From positions 1 through 64,000 of the forward strand of contig NZ_QXFI01000011.1 in NCBI RefSeq assembly GCF_003584135.1: a stretch of 64,000 nucleotides of DNA, given 5' to 3'. Below the pieces are notes generated by a model that was not told the DNA's origin, did not search any database, and was given only the letters and a program-made list of their open reading frames with translations. This document shows positions 8,018-16,165 of this stretch, piece after piece. This DNA is from Flagellimonas pelagia. Lineage in GTDB: Bacteria > Bacteroidota > Bacteroidia > Flavobacteriales > Flavobacteriaceae. Numbering within the stretch: position 1 is the first letter of the stretch; each line of letters opens with the position of its first letter. Both the position numbers and the translations under genes were made by a program.

Positions 8018-8077
8018 TTTTTAGCGTAAAAATAAGTTCAGCCCAATAAAATCAAGGAATTTTTAGCGTAAAAAATG
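8018..8077. repeat. Array unit 3, core AGCGT at both sites
   Basis: Site A is TTTTTAGCGTAAAAA at 8018-8032 and site B is TTTTTAGCGTAAAAAATG at 8060-8077. The middle block is CCCAATAAAATCAAG. The unit ends 50 bp from the stop of the last gene of the HEPN operon. Confidence 0.85.
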
Positions 8078-8127
8078 AAAATCCAAGGTCTATTTGGAGC
8101 AAAATTGCTTTCGTCATTTCTAAATCA

Positions 8128-8472
8128 TTACTTATCCCTGGCTTTCTTTTCCTCTCTGAAAAACAGGTTCAAATGGTCCATTAACGCTTCTTCACCGACC
8201 GGCATCAAACGATTGGTTATGGTCATCGCCTGATGGATGAATTCCTCTTCGTTCCTTTCCATTACATCGTCAGAACCCAATTCGGGGTTTATTGCCCTCA
8301 TGGAAAGATAAATCAATGCGCGAACGGTCAACAATAGATCGGCATGACCGTCAAGGTAAAAGAAAGTGGGTTGGAACTTTTCCTTGAACCAAGGATGTGG
8401 AACCAAGGTCGGGGAGTGGTCGTTCGAGTGGTGTCTCAAATCCTTTAGGAGCTTTTCTTCGTTTGGGTCCAT
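8128..8472 (-). CDS. Small helical paralogue D of the HEPN operon
   Basis: A 114-residue protein and last gene of the four-gene operon, 30 bp after its neighbour. It shares the arrangement of its two upstream paralogues and of the C terminus of the HEPN protein: a variable N-terminal third, then a helix with LLLTVRALIYLSMRAIN aligned to the siblings' leucine-rich helix, a short acidic linker, and a second helical pair (EEFIHQAMTITNRLMP...LMDHLNLFF). It is the most diverged of the four. There is no signal peptide, membrane segment or recognised domain. Function is unknown; an inhibitor, adaptor or subunit of the HEPN protein is conceivable. Confidence 0.8.
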   Translation of the reverse strand: MDPNEEKLLKDLRHHSNDHSPTLVPHPWFKEKFQPTFFYLDGHADLLLTVRALIYLSMRAINPELGSDDVMERNEEEFIHQAMTITNRLMPVGEEALMDHLNLFFREEKKARDK

Positions 8473-8502
8473 GATGTGATGTATTTGAATTGATTTATGG
8501 GA

Positions 8503-8850
8503 TTATCTGTTTTCAAGTTTCGTTAGCATTTCATCCAGTTTGTCCATATAATGCATTTGACTATCAGGAAGGATACAAAGTACCAGTTCCAATACTTGGG
8601 TGATACTATCCTCCTTTGATGCATTATTGTTTTTAGGAGCCAACATCATCCCATCACCATCAAGTGCGAATACACAGACCTCCAATAGGCTTCTGATCTG
8701 AATCAAAAGATGGTTGTTGTCCCTGACCTCGAAGTACACATGGTTTCCTTTGGGATCAATGGACCTTTTGTTTCCAAGCAGCCCGGTAAGATTTTTTCTA
8801 AGCTTTTGTATGTCCTTCAAGGTTTTGAGTTTTTTCTTCTTGTGTTTCAT
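8503..8850 (-). CDS. Small helical paralogue C of the HEPN operon
   Basis: 115 residues with a lysine-rich N terminus (MKHKKKKLKTLKDIQKLRKNL) and then the shared domain: VYFEVRDNNHLLIQIRSLLEVCVFALDGDG, a gap, and EDSITQVLELVLCILPDSQMHYMDKLDEML. The pattern aligns residue by residue with paralogue B (ILELVIDILPDDQLDSYDRIEKLL) and with the HEPN protein tail (VLEFAKNLVP...LDEMRELM). It lies 29 bp after the gene before it and 30 bp before the next, so it is cotranscribed. I know no family name for this domain. Confidence 0.82.
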   Translation of the reverse strand: MKHKKKKLKTLKDIQKLRKNLTGLLGNKRSIDPKGNHVYFEVRDNNHLLIQIRSLLEVCVFALDGDGMMLAPKNNNASKEDSITQVLELVLCILPDSQMHYMDKLDEMLTKLENR

Positions 8851-8879
8851 TGTTGATGTTTTTGGGTTGACAATCTTGC

Positions 8880-9224
8880 TTATTCCTTCAAAAGGAGTTT
8901 TTCTATTCGATCGTAACTGTCCAATTGGTCATCGGGAAGAATATCAATGACCAACTCGAGTATAGTGGTCACTGCATCATCCTTGGATAGAAAGGGAAGT
9001 CTTGGGGAGTCCAGTTCGTTTTCATTGTCAATGGTGGACATGCACAGCCGCAAGAGACAAGAGATGACATAACGCAGTTCTGAATTGTTTTCCACCCTGA
9101 ACACTACTTCTTGGACTTGTGGTTCGTCCTTCCCATGATATCTTCGCTTTCTAGGGTTTAACAAACCAATCACTTTGTCCAGTAGTTCCTTTTCGCTTAT
9201 TTGGCTTTCCTCGTTCTTTTCCAT
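8880..9224 (-). CDS. Small helical paralogue B of the HEPN operon
   Basis: The frame is open to 9323, but ATG 9224 gives a 114-residue protein the same size as its siblings. That ATG lies 10 bp after the HEPN gene stop. AGGAGG at 9227-9232 ends only two bases before the ATG, closer than a normal ribosome-binding site, so stop-start coupling may matter more. The N terminus is acidic and charged, then a KRRYHGKDE loop, then the shared helices (ELRYVISCLLRLCMSTID and AVTTILELVIDILPDDQ). The function is unknown. Confidence 0.8.
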   Translation of the reverse strand: MEKNEESQISEKELLDKVIGLLNPRKRRYHGKDEPQVQEVVFRVENNSELRYVISCLLRLCMSTIDNENELDSPRLPFLSKDDAVTTILELVIDILPDDQLDSYDRIEKLLLKE

Positions 9225-9234
9225 GGCCTCCTTG

Positions 9235-10425
9235 TTAAGTTGCGGTTTCTTTATCGGAAAGCATGAGTTCCCGCATTTCATCCAGAAAGTTTCCCTCTTC
9301 CAAGGGTACGAGGTTCTTTGCAAACTCCAGTACGGTCTTTACATCCTCTTTGATGTTTTTGATGTCCAAGGTCATATCACATTGATCGTCCAAGGCCAGG
9401 ATACATACATTCAGGGTCGATCTTAAGGTGTAGAAAAGGGAAAAGTGGCTGTGGACATAGACATGGTTGAGATAATACCCTTTTTTGGTCCTTCGATTAG
9501 CAGGTCTCATCATTGCAAAGTTTTCCTTACTCAACTGCCTAATCGTGTCCAATAGGTTGGGGGCTTCTATATTTTGAGGTTCAACGGAAATCTTTTTTCC
9601 ACTTGTGTTATAAGTTTGTAAAAGTTCAAGTTCCTTTTCGAACAATTGCTTGATCTCATCCAAGAAACATTCAAGTTTTTGTTCCAAAATGTCCAACTGA
9701 CCCCTTTCAATATGGAAGGAGTTTTCATATCTTGAACTGGAATAGGCCCTGTCCAACAGTTCCAATAATTCCATTTCTTTATTGTCTTCAAGATTGAACA
9801 TTCCCTTTGTTCGGTGTATGTTCCTTTCCAAGAACTTTTGATGGACCTCTATCTTATGGCAGATTTTGACCTTTCCGCAGAGAAGGCCTTCCAGTACCCT
9901 GTATCCCAGTTCAAAGCCTTGATGGGCCATAAAGGCAGCTTGGGAAAAGTTGTTATGCGATATAAAGAATTTAAACCCTTTTTGAAAGGCCAGACAACTT
10001 TCCATGGATGTCCGAAAGTCCTCCTCAATGTTTTTCTGGACTTTTTTATTGGTCAGGTCTTCATGTTGGTTCCAAGGAAAGCCAATACCCCGATTTCCAA
10101 ATATGAGATGTTCTGTCAGACAATGGTTGATGAAAAATAGGTTTCCATTAGCCAGTTCCGTTTTGGCGTAATCATGGGAAAAGAGATTGTGGAAATGATC
10201 TTGATGGTGAAAAAACAACCCTTGGACCACGGGGAGGAACTTGTTGTTTATATCATTTTTAGGTGCATCAATTATGATGTTCCACCTGAATCTAAAAGTG
10301 TTCTTTTTTTCATGTCCCTTGTTCAGAAAGACCCGTACGACATTTGGAATTACTTTGATAATATCCGATAAAAGCCCCTGTATCTGGGGGTCTAGCTGTT
10401 TCTTTCTATGTGCTAAGGAATCCAT
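9235..10425 (-). CDS. Degenerate NTase-HEPN protein with a C-terminal domain shared by three downstream genes
   Basis: 396 residues from ATG 10425 (a TTG at 10452 is in frame). Residues about 1-125 resemble the nucleotidyltransferase domain fused to HEPN in Bacteroidota (ELANGNLFFINHCLTEHLIF fits the usual spacer), but the GSxxRGD catalytic motif is absent. Residues about 130-265 are HEPN: QAAFMAHQGFELGYRVLEGLL, then ELLDRAYSSSRYENSFH. The last stretch contains R232-x5-H238, the R-x4-6-H ribonuclease signature. Residues about 285-390 are homologous to the three small proteins that follow. The fusion suggests that these proteins act with the HEPN enzyme. It faces a divergent XRE gene across an operator-like palindrome. 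A toxin-antitoxin or abortive defence role is inference. Confidence 0.82.
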   Translation of the reverse strand: MDSLAHRKKQLDPQIQGLLSDIIKVIPNVVRVFLNKGHEKKNTFRFRWNIIIDAPKNDINNKFLPVVQGLFFHHQDHFHNLFSHDYAKTELANGNLFFINHCLTEHLIFGNRGIGFPWNQHEDLTNKKVQKNIEEDFRTSMESCLAFQKGFKFFISHNNFSQAAFMAHQGFELGYRVLEGLLCGKVKICHKIEVHQKFLERNIHRTKGMFNLEDNKEMELLELLDRAYSSSRYENSFHIERGQLDILEQKLECFLDEIKQLFEKELELLQTYNTSGKKISVEPQNIEAPNLLDTIRQLSKENFAMMRPANRRTKKGYYLNHVYVHSHFSLFYTLRSTLNVCILALDDQCDMTLDIKNIKEDVKTVLEFAKNLVPLEEGNFLDEMRELMLSDKETAT

Positions 10426-10459
10426 ATGTCGAAGTTTTAAGGTGAATTTCAATCCATTC

Positions 10460-10476
10460 GTGTAGAATTTCTATAC
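10460..10476. promoter_or_regulatory. 17-bp palindrome in the divergent HEPN/XRE promoter region
   Basis: GTGTAGAATTTCTATAC is symmetric at 7 of 8 base pairs around 10468. It sits 35 bp before the HEPN gene start. Related TCTATAC/GTATA half-sites recur up to 10560 (for example TTTTCTATACG near 10499). It is a good candidate operator for the adjacent XRE regulator; binding is inferred. Confidence 0.5.
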
Positions 10477-10581
10477 CAATGTATAAAATAAATACTCATT
10501 TTCTATACGAATTTGATAAAATTTTATATAGGTGTATCTAAAATCTATCTTTATGTATCAAAATTTTACATTCACTCTATA

Positions 10582-10797
10582 ATGACAGACCTAGGATTGT
10601 ATTTGGCCAAAAAGTCCATCAACAAAGCGGAAGTTGCGAGAAGGACCGGTATAAGTAAATCAAGGATAAGTCAATTGAGTTCCAATCCTACTACCAAACT
10701 AAGGGCAGAGGAGCTCTACCTGATTTCATTGGCCATTGCTATTGACCCCTGTGAAGTGATGAAGGAATTATATGGGGATGTGAAGCTTCCCAATTAG
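10582..10797 (+). CDS. Small XRE-family HTH regulator, divergent from the HEPN operon
   Basis: 71 residues from ATG 10582 (the frame also runs back to a TTG at 10513). It is essentially a single Cro/CI-type helix-turn-helix: KAEVARRTGISKSRISQLSSN for helices 2-3, followed by LRAEELYLISLAIAIDPCEVMKEL for helices 4-5. There is no partner domain, so it probably acts only as a repressor or antitoxin-like regulator. Its position, divergent from the NTase-HEPN gene with a palindrome between them, suggests that it controls that operon. Confidence 0.85.
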   Translation: MTDLGLYLAKKSINKAEVARRTGISKSRISQLSSNPTTKLRAEELYLISLAIAIDPCEVMKELYGDVKLPN

Positions 10798-10880
10798 GAT
10801 ATTGCCTCGCTCAGTAAATTAGTTTCGGTAAGATTTGGGCTTGCAGCACTTCGCTTTGCTTCGTTTGCTTAATCTTGGAT

Positions 10881-11477
10881 TTAATCATTTAATGTATCAG
10901 ATTTATAAGTTTGAATGAGCGTCTCGACTCTTTGTAATTCCTTTTTCAATGTTCTGATTTCTAGCTCCATCGCTTGGTTTTGTACCTTATCATCAATTAC
11001 CTCGACTTCAAAGGGTGGCTGCGGGATTGGCTTTGAAAACAATGGAATAATTGTAGATGCAAATAGAGTAATCATAGCAATCAATATGGAAACTTTAGCC
11101 GTCTTATTCGCTTTTAAAGCCTGCTCTCTTGATTCTTTTAACTCCAAATAATCTATATATTGTTTAAAGGTTTTTCCTGACAGAACAAACTTTGCTCGTT
11201 GAAAATCTTGAAATGCTGGTACGTAAAAGTCTCGTTTATCTCTAAAATAGGAAGGAATCATCGTATGGTAAGTTTCAAACGGCTTATGTGAACTTGCCCT
11301 TATACGGTCATCTGTTGTAAATGCATCCACGAACCATTCCACAAGACCATACTTTGCATTAATCGAAATTTTCTTTCCCGATTTTTCCTCAATTTTCTCT
11401 ATCAACTCATCAAAAGTAATTCCATCTGGGAATTCACTTCCAATTTCCATTGCCATTACATAAATGCTTTCTTTCAT
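10881..11477 (-). CDS. Single-pass membrane protein with C-terminal coiled coil
   Basis: 198 residues from ATG 11477 (TTG 11501 is also in frame). The N-terminal half is soluble-looking, with ITFDELIEKIEEKSGKKIS resembling a small phage-type alpha/beta module; no family is recognised. One hydrophobic segment lies near residues 131-150 (VSILIAMITLFASTIIPLF). The last 50 residues form a coiled coil (VQNQAMELEIRTLKKELQRVETLI). It stands alone between the XRE gene and the LytTR pair and is probably island cargo. The 11502-11797 gap upstream holds no convincing gene. Confidence 0.65.
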   Translation of the reverse strand: MKESIYVMAMEIGSEFPDGITFDELIEKIEEKSGKKISINAKYGLVEWFVDAFTTDDRIRASSHKPFETYHTMIPSYFRDKRDFYVPAFQDFQRAKFVLSGKTFKQYIDYLELKESREQALKANKTAKVSILIAMITLFASTIIPLFSKPIPQPPFEVEVIDDKVQNQAMELEIRTLKKELQRVETLIQTYKSDTLND

Positions 11478-11797
11478 TATAAAAAACCTTAATAGTGTCA
11501 ATCAAAATAATAAACTGCTCTTTTCAAAGATAATTCTTACGCACTTTTGGAGCTGTGCGGCATTGAGCAAATCAAAAATGGAAAAGCCAACAATAGAAAG
11601 TTCATCAATCTAAAAAAGAGATATTACAATATTGGCTGGCCTGATTTATTGGCATTATTGGTTCCTTTTTTACTTTACCTTTTGCGACCTTCGGGAGCAA
11701 AAGCAAGATTTGTCATGACAATGACACATCTTGAAATTTCGAGAATTCATCTATAATTTAGGGTTCAAAATTCATTAGGGCATTCACATAATCAGAA

Positions 11798-12547
11798 TCA
11801 ATAAATGGATTTTAATCTGGATAAAAGCCCCTCTTTTCGTCTCGTAGACACTTCAATGCTTGTATTGTCTCCCATGATTACATGGCCCCCTTTACCCTTA
11901 ATATATTTTTTGACCTCTTTTAGATTTATTAGGTGAGAATTGTGGATACGGAAAAAGTGCGCTGGCTCTAACATTTCTTCGAAACTCTTCAATGTTTTTG
12001 ACACTGTGACCTTCTTCCCCGATTTGAGATAAATATCAGTATAGTTCACATCGGATTGGCATCGGACAATATTGGTGATTTCCAAAAATTCATAGCCTTC
12101 AGAGGTGGGAACAGTAATTTTCTTTAAGGTATCCAGGCTTTTTAGATTGTGCATTAGAACATCCATTTTAAGGTCTAGGTATTTTGCGGTGGAATTCTTT
12201 TGATATTTATCAATGGACCGTTTTAGATCCTCTGCTTCAATTGGTTTGAGCAAATAGTCCAAGGCACTGAATCTGAAGGCATCAATGGCATATTTATCAT
12301 ATGCGGTGGTGAATATGATGTCAAAGGATATTAGTGGAATCTTTTGCAGAAGATCAAATCCGGTTTTGTCGCCTATTTGTACATCCAAAAAAACCATGTC
12401 GGGATTGGTTTCATCAATCAATAAAACTCCCTCTTCAACAGTTTGAGCCTCGCCGACAATCTTGATAGTGCCCTTATATGGGCCCAACAAATGTTGGAGT
12501 TCTTCTATGCAGTGTTGTTCGTCATCTATGATAAGGGCTTTTTTCAT
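11798..12547 (-). CDS. LytTR-family response regulator
   Basis: 249 residues. The receiver domain (about 1-120) has the acidic pocket at DDE (8-10), phospho-acceptor D55 in VFLDVQIGD, T/S in TTAYDKYA and the conserved K in LLKPIE. The LytTR DNA-binding domain (about 145-249) has FFRIHNSHLINLKEVKKYIKG and ends with RRKEGLLSRL. The gene starts one base after the stop of the sensor kinase gene upstream, so the pair is coupled. Targets are unknown; the WG/VWA cluster transcribed away from it is the nearest candidate. Confidence 0.93.
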   Translation of the reverse strand: MKKALIIDDEQHCIEELQHLLGPYKGTIKIVGEAQTVEEGVLLIDETNPDMVFLDVQIGDKTGFDLLQKIPLISFDIIFTTAYDKYAIDAFRFSALDYLLKPIEAEDLKRSIDKYQKNSTAKYLDLKMDVLMHNLKSLDTLKKITVPTSEGYEFLEITNIVRCQSDVNYTDIYLKSGKKVTVSKTLKSFEEMLEPAHFFRIHNSHLINLKEVKKYIKGKGGHVIMGDNTSIEVSTRRKEGLLSRLKSIY

Positions 12548-12548
12548 A

Positions 12549-14324
12549 TTAAAATGCCAGAGTTAAAGGTAATTCGACTTCTACACGGAGACCTTCTTCT
12601 TTATCGAATATGTGTATGTTCCCTTTAGATTGTTCAGTGGCATTGATGATTTCAATTCGGTTGGTGGCAATTTGCATACCCATGGATTTATGGACAGCGG
12701 TCCTGGCCTCGGGTTTTCGACCGATACCGTTATCATCTACAATGTATAACAGGGAGTCTCCCTTTTTTTTGACCTCAATAATAATGGTTCCCTTACTTTC
12801 TTTATTGGCCATGCCATGCCATATACTGTTCTCGATAAAGGGTTGCAAAATCAAAGGAGGAACAAGGGTATTGTCTAGTTCAATAGACCCATCAATATGG
12901 AACACATGGTCAAATTTATTGGGCAGACGTTTCCCTTCGATTTCAAAATAGGTGTTCAAAAGGTCAAGATCGTCTTTTAAGGGGATTTCTTTCTTTTCAG
13001 AATTTTCAAGGGTCTTTCTTACGAGTGTGGCAAATTTTTTTAGATAATCACTGGCCGCTTCCCTGTCATTTTTCATGATAAAGGAATTGATTGAGTTAAG
13101 GGAATTGAAGATGAAATGTGGATTCATTTGGGCGCGAAGGGCCTTCAACTCGGTATCTGCCACTTTGGCCTGAAATTCGGCTTTCTCCTTTTGGTAAAGC
13201 GCATCCCTTCTACGTTTGTAGAGGAACAGCCCCCCAAACGTGGCGAGCAACAATCCACCTCCGCCCAAAAATGATGCATTTTTTATGGTTTTCTGGCGCT
13301 GTATCTCTGCTTGTGCTAAAGTCTGCTTTTTGTCCGCCTCATATTGAATTTCCTTTCTACTAATTTCCAATATTCGATCTTCACTTTCTATACTATCATT
13401 GAGTGTAGTATACTTCTTATGGGCGTAAAAAGCATTTTCATAATCTTTCTTATATTCATAAACGTCGGTCAGGGTGCCCCAAATGGTTTTTTGGGTAAAT
13501 AGATTGTCCAAGGACTCCTTTAGACCCAATGCTTTCTGTGCATAGAATTCTGCTTTGTCTATATCCCTGTTTCCCAAATAGACCATACCGGCATTGGCAT
13601 ATGCTGTCGATCGTACAAATTCCAATCCGTATTGATCGATGAGGCTTAGAGACTTTTCTATATTTTCCAATGCTTCCTTATGCTGTTCCAACCTGTAAAG
13701 AATAAGTGACATATTTGTCCTTGAATATGCTTCAAACAATGGATTTTTATCCTCTTCGGACCATTCTATGGCCTTTCTGTAATAGTAAACTGCTGAGTCC
13801 TGCACTCCAAGATCACTATAGACACTCCCAATTTGGGCCGAAGCAAGCACACGATGTTCTGAACTAAGAGGAATTTTTTTGTAGTAGGTCAGGGCCTTTT
13901 TCAGTTCACCTTGTTCTTGGTAAATGTTGGCTATGTTACCAACTACGGAAGTCTCAAGAAATTTGAAATGATCGTTTTGTTCAATTAACAATAGGCTCTT
14001 TTGATAGTTGTCTATCGCTTTGTATGGATTGGACAATAGGTGTTGATAAACCACACCAATGCGTTCATGGGCCATGGCCATGCCTCTTGGATAATCCAAA
14101 TCTTCTGCCATTTTTAAGGTCTCTTCCCCGTAAGCCAACCATGTAGTATCCGTAGGGGTCAAAAAAATTTTGTTCTTCATGTAGTCCAATCGCATGTCCA
14201 CATAGGCTGTATCGGGCTCGCCATAGTTTTCCATCAACTTCACTATGGAATCCAAGGGAATCTGTTGCGAGGTAATTGTTAAATGGAGGATTCCAAAGAG
14301 AAAAATAGTTATGCTTTGCTTCAT
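12549..14324 (-). CDS. TPR-containing LytS-type sensor histidine kinase
   Basis: ATG 14324 is chosen because it begins a signal peptide (MKQSITIFLFGILHLTITSQ); the frame continues upstream to 14423 without a better start. Periplasmic tetratricopeptide repeats fill about residues 30-340. A membrane segment follows (FLGGGGLLLATFGGLFLY), then a coiled linker. The His_kinase domain has H in MNPHFIFNSLNSINSF, and an HATPase region has the DDNGIGRK G1 box. TPR-kinases of this plan are common in Flavobacteriia. The cognate regulator is the next gene. Confidence 0.92.
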   Translation of the reverse strand: MKQSITIFLFGILHLTITSQQIPLDSIVKLMENYGEPDTAYVDMRLDYMKNKIFLTPTDTTWLAYGEETLKMAEDLDYPRGMAMAHERIGVVYQHLLSNPYKAIDNYQKSLLLIEQNDHFKFLETSVVGNIANIYQEQGELKKALTYYKKIPLSSEHRVLASAQIGSVYSDLGVQDSAVYYYRKAIEWSEEDKNPLFEAYSRTNMSLILYRLEQHKEALENIEKSLSLIDQYGLEFVRSTAYANAGMVYLGNRDIDKAEFYAQKALGLKESLDNLFTQKTIWGTLTDVYEYKKDYENAFYAHKKYTTLNDSIESEDRILEISRKEIQYEADKKQTLAQAEIQRQKTIKNASFLGGGGLLLATFGGLFLYKRRRDALYQKEKAEFQAKVADTELKALRAQMNPHFIFNSLNSINSFIMKNDREAASDYLKKFATLVRKTLENSEKKEIPLKDDLDLLNTYFEIEGKRLPNKFDHVFHIDGSIELDNTLVPPLILQPFIENSIWHGMANKESKGTIIIEVKKKGDSLLYIVDDNGIGRKPEARTAVHKSMGMQIATNRIEIINATEQSKGNIHIFDKEEGLRVEVELPLTLAF

Positions 14325-14519
14325 AAAGATTGGTGTTTTGGGCAAAAAGCAGGTCTTTGGAGCTAGGTTCAAGATACTATTTTTTAACAAAAATCGCAGG
14401 TAAGCGCGCAGAAAATAATCCAACTCCAGCGGTTAATGGTTATGGTTGTGCAATCCGAAAGATGAAAGGTAGCTTTAATGAGAAAAAAAACGATTCTATA
14501 TAAGAAAAAGCAATAAAGA

Positions 14520-16013
14520 ATGAAAACTATAAAATTCACAACTATTTTAATGATTACTATGGTCTTGGCGTGTAATTGTACATTAAATGCCCAAAGTAAA
14601 ACTGGTAGAAAGATTGAAAAAGTTGGGAAAAATGTTGATGAGGCCAATGATGCCTTAAACAAGGGCAAGGAGCTTTTCAAGGGTATTTTTGGGAAAAAGG
14701 ACAAAAAAAAGAGTGAAAATGCTAATGCATCCGAATCTGAACCAAACCAAAAAGCAATTAACAGAATAGAAGAAGACCAGGGGAACAAGGCAAAAGAAGA
14801 AGGCCAACAGAGCTTAGAGCCAGGAGATGTTCACCCTGACGCTGTGGTTTTGGATGTAGACAAGCTTTATGATTTTCATGAAGGTGCGGCTATTGTGGAG
14901 AAGGGGTCCTCAACAGCTCTTATCAATGCCAAGGGTGAGTTTTTGGTCCCGTTCAATACCTATGATTTTCTTCCCAATGATTCCTATAACGGATTCTTCT
15001 TGATAAGAAGAACCTACAATACTAAAACACCAATTGGCTTTGTGAATCCGAAAGGGAAATTTATCCAAACTGAAAAAGGGCAAGGAGTTGTTTTTGGAAA
15101 TTATTTCTTAGTGGGCAACAATGGAAATAATTTAGATACTCGCAATTATTTCTATGATTTGGACGGGAAGAGATTTGTGGTTAGTGGTCATATGTCTGGC
15201 ATCGAGAGATTCGTGGGGGATGGATTGGTGCAAATATCGATTAATAACCCAAAGGGTGGCTTTTTGAAAGGATATAAGAATTTGATGGATGAGTGGGTTA
15301 TTCAACCACAGTATCAATGGGGTTCAGTTTTCAATGAAGGAGCTGCGGTCGTTGGGGATTACAATGAATTCGGGGAATTGAAGTATGGATTTATCGACAT
15401 TAAAGGAAATCCAATAACGCCCATGCAATTTACGAAACCCCCAGGTCTTTTCCATAACGGTCTGGCCAAAGTATTTTATAAAGAGCCAGCCAAATATAGT
15501 TTTATCAATAAAAAGGGAGAGGTAGTCTTTACTGACCAAGGCATCCCATCCTTTGATGATTTTAATTTAGGATATTCTTTTAAGGGATCAAATAGAGCAG
15601 GTGAATCCATCATAATGGACGAGGAATTAAAAATCCACTCAGATATGGAATTTTTGCAAATGTTCGGGATTTTAGGGAATGTTAAATCCACGACGCTGGT
15701 TTTCCCTCATTATTCCTATACCAATAGACCGATTGAATCATCCATGATACTGTTTACCCTATATGATGGTAAGAAACTGTACGGAGGGTTCTTATTCCCA
15801 AAGAGCAAAACAGGGGTTTATGGCAACTTTATAACCAAGATTCCAGGAACTGGCGAATTGGAGGAGTTTTACTTTGATTCCGTTTCTGGATTGAAGCACA
15901 TGCATTGGAAGAAGTCCAATGATATCCGGGATGGCGGTGCGGACATCATTGATGGATATGTCAATCAAAACGGGGTGTTTATGATTATAAAAGGTGAAGC
16001 TTCCAAATGGTGA
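14520..16013 (+). CDS. Secreted WG-repeat protein
   Basis: 497 residues with a Sec signal peptide (MKTIKFTTILMITMVLACNCTLNAQ). A charged Lys/Glu-rich linker (about 25-105) precedes repeated WG-like units from residue 110 on, with phrases such as FHEGAAIVEKGSSTALINAKGEFLVP and FNEGAAVVGDYNEFGELKYGFIDIKG. WG repeats form beta-propeller-like or solenoid surfaces and have no single known function. It is divergent from the TPR kinase gene (96 bp between coding starts after start correction allow a shared control region) and heads a four-gene set ending with the VWA protein. Confidence 0.75.
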   Translation: MKTIKFTTILMITMVLACNCTLNAQSKTGRKIEKVGKNVDEANDALNKGKELFKGIFGKKDKKKSENANASESEPNQKAINRIEEDQGNKAKEEGQQSLEPGDVHPDAVVLDVDKLYDFHEGAAIVEKGSSTALINAKGEFLVPFNTYDFLPNDSYNGFFLIRRTYNTKTPIGFVNPKGKFIQTEKGQGVVFGNYFLVGNNGNNLDTRNYFYDLDGKRFVVSGHMSGIERFVGDGLVQISINNPKGGFLKGYKNLMDEWVIQPQYQWGSVFNEGAAVVGDYNEFGELKYGFIDIKGNPITPMQFTKPPGLFHNGLAKVFYKEPAKYSFINKKGEVVFTDQGIPSFDDFNLGYSFKGSNRAGESIIMDEELKIHSDMEFLQMFGILGNVKSTTLVFPHYSYTNRPIESSMILFTLYDGKKLYGGFLFPKSKTGVYGNFITKIPGTGELEEFYFDSVSGLKHMHWKKSNDIRDGGADIIDGYVNQNGVFMIIKGEASKW

Positions 16014-16165
16014 TTCCTAAGGGAAATGTATTTTGCTTGTTCATTGATGGGGATTAATTGCAATTTTTGGGTAAAGTGGTACCCACGCAAGGATTTTATC
16101 AAAGGATGAGATTTTAGATTTAGAGATATAGCAAAACAACAATGTTTAATTATTAATGTAATAGC

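Larger units (their letters stand above)
7752..8077. repeat. Three-unit repeat array with exact 133-bp period and paired variable cores
   Basis: Units start at 7752, 7885 and 8018. Each has a 59-60 bp core followed by a 74-bp linker; only about 40% of linker positions match. Within each core, a site of the form TTTTT-N4/5-AAAAA occurs twice as direct repeats about 42 bp apart, separated by a conserved CCCARTAAAATCAA block. The N4/5 differs between units (GACT, GATG, AGCGT) but is identical at the two sites of the same unit. The array lies immediately downstream of the HEPN operon. No known repeat class fits. Confidence 0.85.

Noticed and set aside
7752..8077. CRISPR array
   Set aside because: The period is 133 bp with diverged linkers of fixed length and AT-rich direct repeat pairs; no cas genes are present and spacers do not behave as CRISPR spacers.
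7752..8077. Array as three insertions flanked by target-site duplications
   Set aside because: The matched cores look like target duplications, but the exact 133-bp period and shared T/A arms fit tandem duplication better than three separate insertions.
9225..9323. N-terminal extension of small paralogue B to 147 residues
   Set aside because: The extension overlaps the HEPN gene end, and its siblings are 114-115 residues long; ATG 9224 fits much better.
11547..11756. 69-codon plus-strand frame
   Set aside because: No homology pattern, low-complexity composition, and a poor start context between unrelated genes.
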